Origin: an uncultured Alphaproteobacteria bacterium
GTDB lineage: Bacteria > Pseudomonadota > Alphaproteobacteria > HIMB59 > GCA-002718135
Assembly: GCA_902522865.1 (NCBI GenBank)
Contig: CABYXC010000010.1
Location: 1-58,888, forward strand
Length of the DNA: 58,888 nucleotides
Direction: 5' to 3'
Both the position numbers and the translations under genes were made by a program. Positions within the stretch are counted from its first letter, which is position 1. Each line of letters begins with the position of its first letter. Below are positions 56,292 to 58,888 of the stretch, piece by piece. The notes under the pieces are model-generated. The model ran no database searches. It had not been told where the DNA came from and saw only the letters and a list, made by a program, of their open reading frames with translations.

Positions 56292-57190
56292 GTTTTAATA
56301 TTGATATCAATCTGCCTAGCAGCAAAACCATAATAAACCACAGCTAAGGTTATTATAAAACCTCCAATTATTACAGTTGTACTTGGTGCTTCATTAATTC
56401 CAAAAATAGGAAGCCAAACCCACAGAACTCCTCCAACAACTTCCATTAACGATAAAAGTGCTAGCTCAGCTGAGGGTAAGTATTTTGCTCCAAGACTGTA
56501 AAGTATTAAACCAGCTGCAACAATTATGCCATGAAGTATACTCAAATAACTATTTATTTTAGGCATCAGAATAAAAGGTTCAAAAGAGAAGCCTAAAATA
56601 AAGAACGCAAATATTGTACAAAATATTCCCGCTAAAACAACTGTTGTGAATTTTGGTGTTTCAGGTTTCCATCTTATTGTTACCGTGTATAATGCAAAAC
56701 CAGTTGCAGAAATAAATCCTATTATTGCACCTAAAGCAGTTCCAGAAATACTGTCATTTATAATCATTACGCAAACACCTATAAATGCTACAACCATTGC
56801 AATTAATGTTGATCTTTTTAGTATTTCGCCAAGAACAAAATAACCAACAATGGCTGCAATAAAAGGCATGGCTGCTAACATAAATAATGTTACGGCAGCC
56901 GTAGTCATAGTAATAGAAAAAATGAACCCAGTAAAAGCTGTTGCAAGAAATAAACCTCCAAGTATAGATGGAATTCCTATTTTGAGAAAATTTTTATAAA
57001 AAGCAAAACCTTCACGAAAAAATAAATATATAAGAAGAATAATTGAAATTGTTAAACCTCTATAAAATAAATATTGAAAAACATATTGATGGCCATCAAC
57101 CATATACCTAACGGTCAACGCTCCAAAACTCCAAAAAATTCCAGCAAGAAAAACTACACAAAAAGCATATAAATAAGAATTTTGACTCAT
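56288..57190 (-). CDS. EamA/DMT superfamily permease
   Basis: 300-residue protein with ten hydrophobic segments in two EamA repeats (first ending near 140, second beginning near [12 protein letters not shown]). It would move small metabolites such as amino acids or their derivatives; the substrate is unknown. The last residues ([11 protein letters not shown]) are polar. Confidence 0.9.
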   Translation of the reverse strand: MSQNSYLYAFCVVFLAGIFWSFGALTVRYMVDGHQYVFQYLFYRGLTISIILLIYLFFREGFAFYKNFLKIGIPSILGGLFLATAFTGFIFSITMTTAAVTLFMLAAMPFIAAIVGYFVLGEILKRSTLIAMVVAFIGVCVMIINDSISGTALGAIIGFISATGFALYTVTIRWKPETPKFTTVVLAGIFCTIFAFFILGFSFEPFILMPKINSYLSILHGIIVAAGLILYSLGAKYLPSAELALLSLMEVVGGVLWVWLPIFGINEAPSTTVIIGGFIITLAVVYYGFAARQIDINIKT

Positions 57191-57236
57191 TATTAAAAGG
57201 TCAAATCATTAAATTTAATAAAAGTAAATTAATATT

Positions 57237-57398
57237 TTAGTTATTTATCTGAATACCAGTTTCTTTACTTCCTGAGATCTTAAAATTAACTTTATTATCA
57301 TCATTTTTTTGTATTTCAGATACGGTTGACATTTTGCAACTGTAAATAAAAAGAATTAAAAAAATTATTGGCAACTGCCTATAGAACCAAGAGCACAT
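57237..57398 (-). CDS. Small putative lipoprotein (53 residues)
   Basis: An open frame beginning at ATG 57398 runs to TAA 57239-57237, overlapping the 3' end of the pentapeptide gene by 34 bases in another frame. The protein has a charged/polar N-region, a hydrophobic core (LPIIFLILFIYSC), and a lipobox-like IYSC with Cys21, then a polar, lysine-rich tail of 32 residues. That layout is a small lipoprotein signal followed by a short periplasmic peptide. A TTG at 57374 is an alternative start (45 residues). It fills a stretch otherwise without genes. Support is structural only; I do not recognise the protein. Confidence 0.5.
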   Translation of the reverse strand: MCSWFYRQLPIIFLILFIYSCKMSTVSEIQKNDDNKVNFKISGSKETGIQINN

Positions 57399-57868
57399 TT
57401 TTTACCATCTATCCATATAGCATTTGATAAATTTGCTTCATCAAACATTGCGCCAGAAATATTAGCACCAAGAAGATTTGCCTCATACAGATTTGCACCT
57501 TTAAAAGTCGCTCCAAAGAGATTAGATCCCTCAAAGTTTACTTTTGCAAGGTTTGCATTATCAAAGTTAGCATTATTACAATTAGCGCCCTGTAAATTTG
57601 AAGCATATAAATTAGAATTACTGAAATTTGAGAAGATAAAATTACCAATAGATAAATTTGAATTATTAAGTTGAGATTTTTCAAAATTAGATAAAGATAA
57701 ATTAACTCCTGACATTTGAGAATTTGCCAAACCAGTACCAGAAAGATCAAGGTTTTCTACAAAATTACAATTAGTCCAGTCAACCTCATTTGCTGGTTGA
57801 TCGCTGCATGCAGCAAATACAGAATATGTGCTAAAGAAACTTAAGACAAATATAATTAAAAATCTCAT
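57365..57868 (-). CDS. Exported pentapeptide-repeat protein
   Basis: 167 residues: a signal peptide (MRFLIIFVLSFFSTYSVFA) then about 20 tandem A(D/N)LXX-type pentapeptides (for example NLQGANCNNANFDNANLAKV), which form a right-handed quadrilateral beta-helix. The mature protein is flanked by cysteines near 21, 34 and at the C-terminus that could make disulfides. The function is unknown; export to the periplasm is inferred. Confidence 0.9.
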   Translation of the reverse strand: MRFLIIFVLSFFSTYSVFAACSDQPANEVDWTNCNFVENLDLSGTGLANSQMSGVNLSLSNFEKSQLNNSNLSIGNFIFSNFSNSNLYASNLQGANCNNANFDNANLAKVNFEGSNLFGATFKGANLYEANLLGANISGAMFDEANLSNAIWIDGKKCALGSIGSCQ

Positions 57869-57909
57869 ATTGAATTTTTATGATCAGTTTATGTTAAATT
57901 TAAGGCAAA

Positions 57910-58888
57910 TTAGCGTGAAGTGAGTTTTAATTCAATCCTTCTATTCTGTTGAAGATCACTCTCAGTTTCTCCATTACTGATAGGATAAAACTCTCCATAT
58001 CCTGCCGATGCTAATCTATTTGGAGGAAAACCAAGATCAAGAAGAAGTTTTAAAACTGTATTAGCTCTAGCTGAAGATAATTCCCAGTTAGATGGATATC
58101 TTATTGTCTGTATTGGGTTTTTATCCGTGTGTCCTTCTACCATGATAATCCAGTCAATATCTGAAGGAATATCATTAGTAGTCTCTTTTAAAGTAAGGCC
58201 GATTTCACTTAACTTTTCTTTACCAGATAGTTGTAAATCTGCTGAAGCAGAATCAAATAATAGCTCTGATTCAAAAATAAATCTATCTCCTACAATTTTA
58301 ATATCTTTTCTATCACCTAAAATAGATTGTAGTTTTCCAAAAAACTCAGATCTATATTTTTGAAGTTCAAATACTTTTGATGTAAGGGCTTTATTTAACT
58401 TTTCACCTAGCACCTCTATTTCTAAATCTTTAATCAAAGCCTGACTTTCACTAGCTTCTAGAGCACTATTAAGCAAAGCAATTTCTTTTTGCAGAGTGTC
58501 AATTTGATTAGATAGAATTTCTACTTGTTCTAATGTTTTTGAAGATTGTATTTCCATATTTTTAATTTCTTCAAGCGATGTTTCTTTTTGTGTTTGATTT
58601 TCTTGCTCTAATAATGCAATTTGATTTTGAAGTAGCTCAAGTTTTTCTAGTTGTTGTTTTTGTTTATCTTCAGACAGAGAAAGTACATTATTCAGTTCAG
58701 ATATTTTTCCTCGCAAATTGAAAATCGTGCTATCTTTCTGAATTAAATCTTTATTTAATCTTGCTAATTCTTCATTTTTAAACCTAATTGCATCAAGTTG
58801 TTCATTAAGTGATGCATCTTTTAAACCAAGACTATCATTAATTTCTAAAAGATCGTTCATTAGTTCTTGATATTGGGATATTTGACTT
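57910..58888 (-). CDS. OmpA-domain peptidoglycan-binding coiled-coil protein (5' end cut by window)
   Basis: The frame is open to the right edge, so the N-terminus is missing. The visible 325 residues are a long coiled coil (about 1-195, many Leu/Glu/Gln heptads) followed by an OmpA/MotB C-terminal domain: LFDSASADLQLS, VEGHTDKNP, WELSSARA and ASAGYGEFYP, which bind peptidoglycan. In alphaproteobacteria proteins of this shape carry an N-terminal membrane segment (MotB-like stator or Tol/ExbB-type partner); that part lies outside the window. Confidence 0.9.
   Translation of the reverse strand, partial: SQISQYQELMNDLLEINDSLGLKDASLNEQLDAIRFKNEELARLNKDLIQKDSTIFNLRGKISELNNVLSLSEDKQKQQLEKLELLQNQIALLEQENQTQKETSLEEIKNMEIQSSKTLEQVEILSNQIDTLQKEIALLNSALEASESQALIKDLEIEVLGEKLNKALTSKVFELQKYRSEFFGKLQSILGDRKDIKIVGDRFIFESELLFDSASADLQLSGKEKLSEIGLTLKETTNDIPSDIDWIIMVEGHTDKNPIQTIRYPSNWELSSARANTVLKLLLDLGFPPNRLASAGYGEFYPISNGETESDLQQNRRIELKLTSR

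Overview
The window is a dense, AT-rich (by eye roughly 30% G+C) stretch of bacterial chromosome that reads as a streamlined alphaproteobacterium, most plausibly a marine one. Markers for this are aminolevulinate synthase (HemA, the C4 route to heme), a class I lysyl-tRNA synthetase, three-subunit proton-translocating transhydrogenase, COQ9 beside rpsU, DUF1244 divergent from pyk, a J-domain/CobS/CobT operon, CtaA and a dimethylglycine-dehydrogenase-type oxidase. Low GC, tiny spacers and overlapping genes recall SAR11/HIMB59-like lineages, but I cannot assign a taxon. I saw no rRNA, tRNA, CRISPR array, insertion sequence or prophage, and no gene-free stretch reaches 300 bases (the longest is about 140, at 48829-48970).

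Layout. 82-3413 (+): J-domain protein, CobS-like AAA+ ATPase and CobT-like VWA protein, overlapping. 3410-9735 (-): marR, lysK, pyrD, a HAD protein, rpmB, then a queuosine-precursor transporter and tgt; a clear palindromic operator precedes marR. 9784-11105 (-): ferredoxin and its NADP reductase, divergent from 11159-14371 (+): ctaA, SDR, DUF6134, SDR. 14368-17115: pfk, DUF465, COQ9, def, rpsU in alternating orientations. 17112-23098 (-): pntB/pntA2/pntA1, an ABC1 kinase-like protein and oligopeptidase F. 23155-28739: acyl-CoA synthetase, DUF1244, pyruvate kinase, aspartate aminotransferase, TauE/SafE permease. 28805-38489 (+): two saccharopine-pathway enzymes, uvrB, a 3-hydroxyisobutyryl-CoA hydrolase-like protein, a DMGDH-type oxidase, a small AsmA-like protein and an AEC transporter. 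38482-43590: TPR protein, DUF2805, GST, LysE, YajQ, RmuC, YqaA, M24 peptidase. 43591-48828 (-): a complete dipeptide/oligopeptide ABC transporter. 48971-56291: nth and a heme cluster (hemJ, hemF, hemH, hemE, a hemC-hemD fusion; then cytochrome b561 and hemA on +). 56288-58888 (-): EamA permease, an unlisted 53-residue lipoprotein, a pentapeptide-repeat protein, and an OmpA-domain protein cut by the window edge.

How it fits together. The window carries most of heme synthesis (all but hemB, with hemD apparently fused to hemC) and the heme A step (ctaA), amino-acid and peptide uptake with catabolism (lysine via saccharopine, branched-chain amino acids via HIBCH, N-methylated amines via the DMGDH-type enzyme), lower glycolysis with a phosphofructokinase, and NADPH supply by transhydrogenase. 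The points I would look at first are the CobS/CobT/J-domain trio without any visible cobalamin gene, the tgt-transporter pair with a non-standard TGT selectivity loop, the HemC-HemD fusion, the MarR operator, the intercistronic hairpin in the peptide transporter, the small hidden lipoprotein, and the consistent overlap of convergent stop codons (seven of eleven convergent pairs share exactly four bases).
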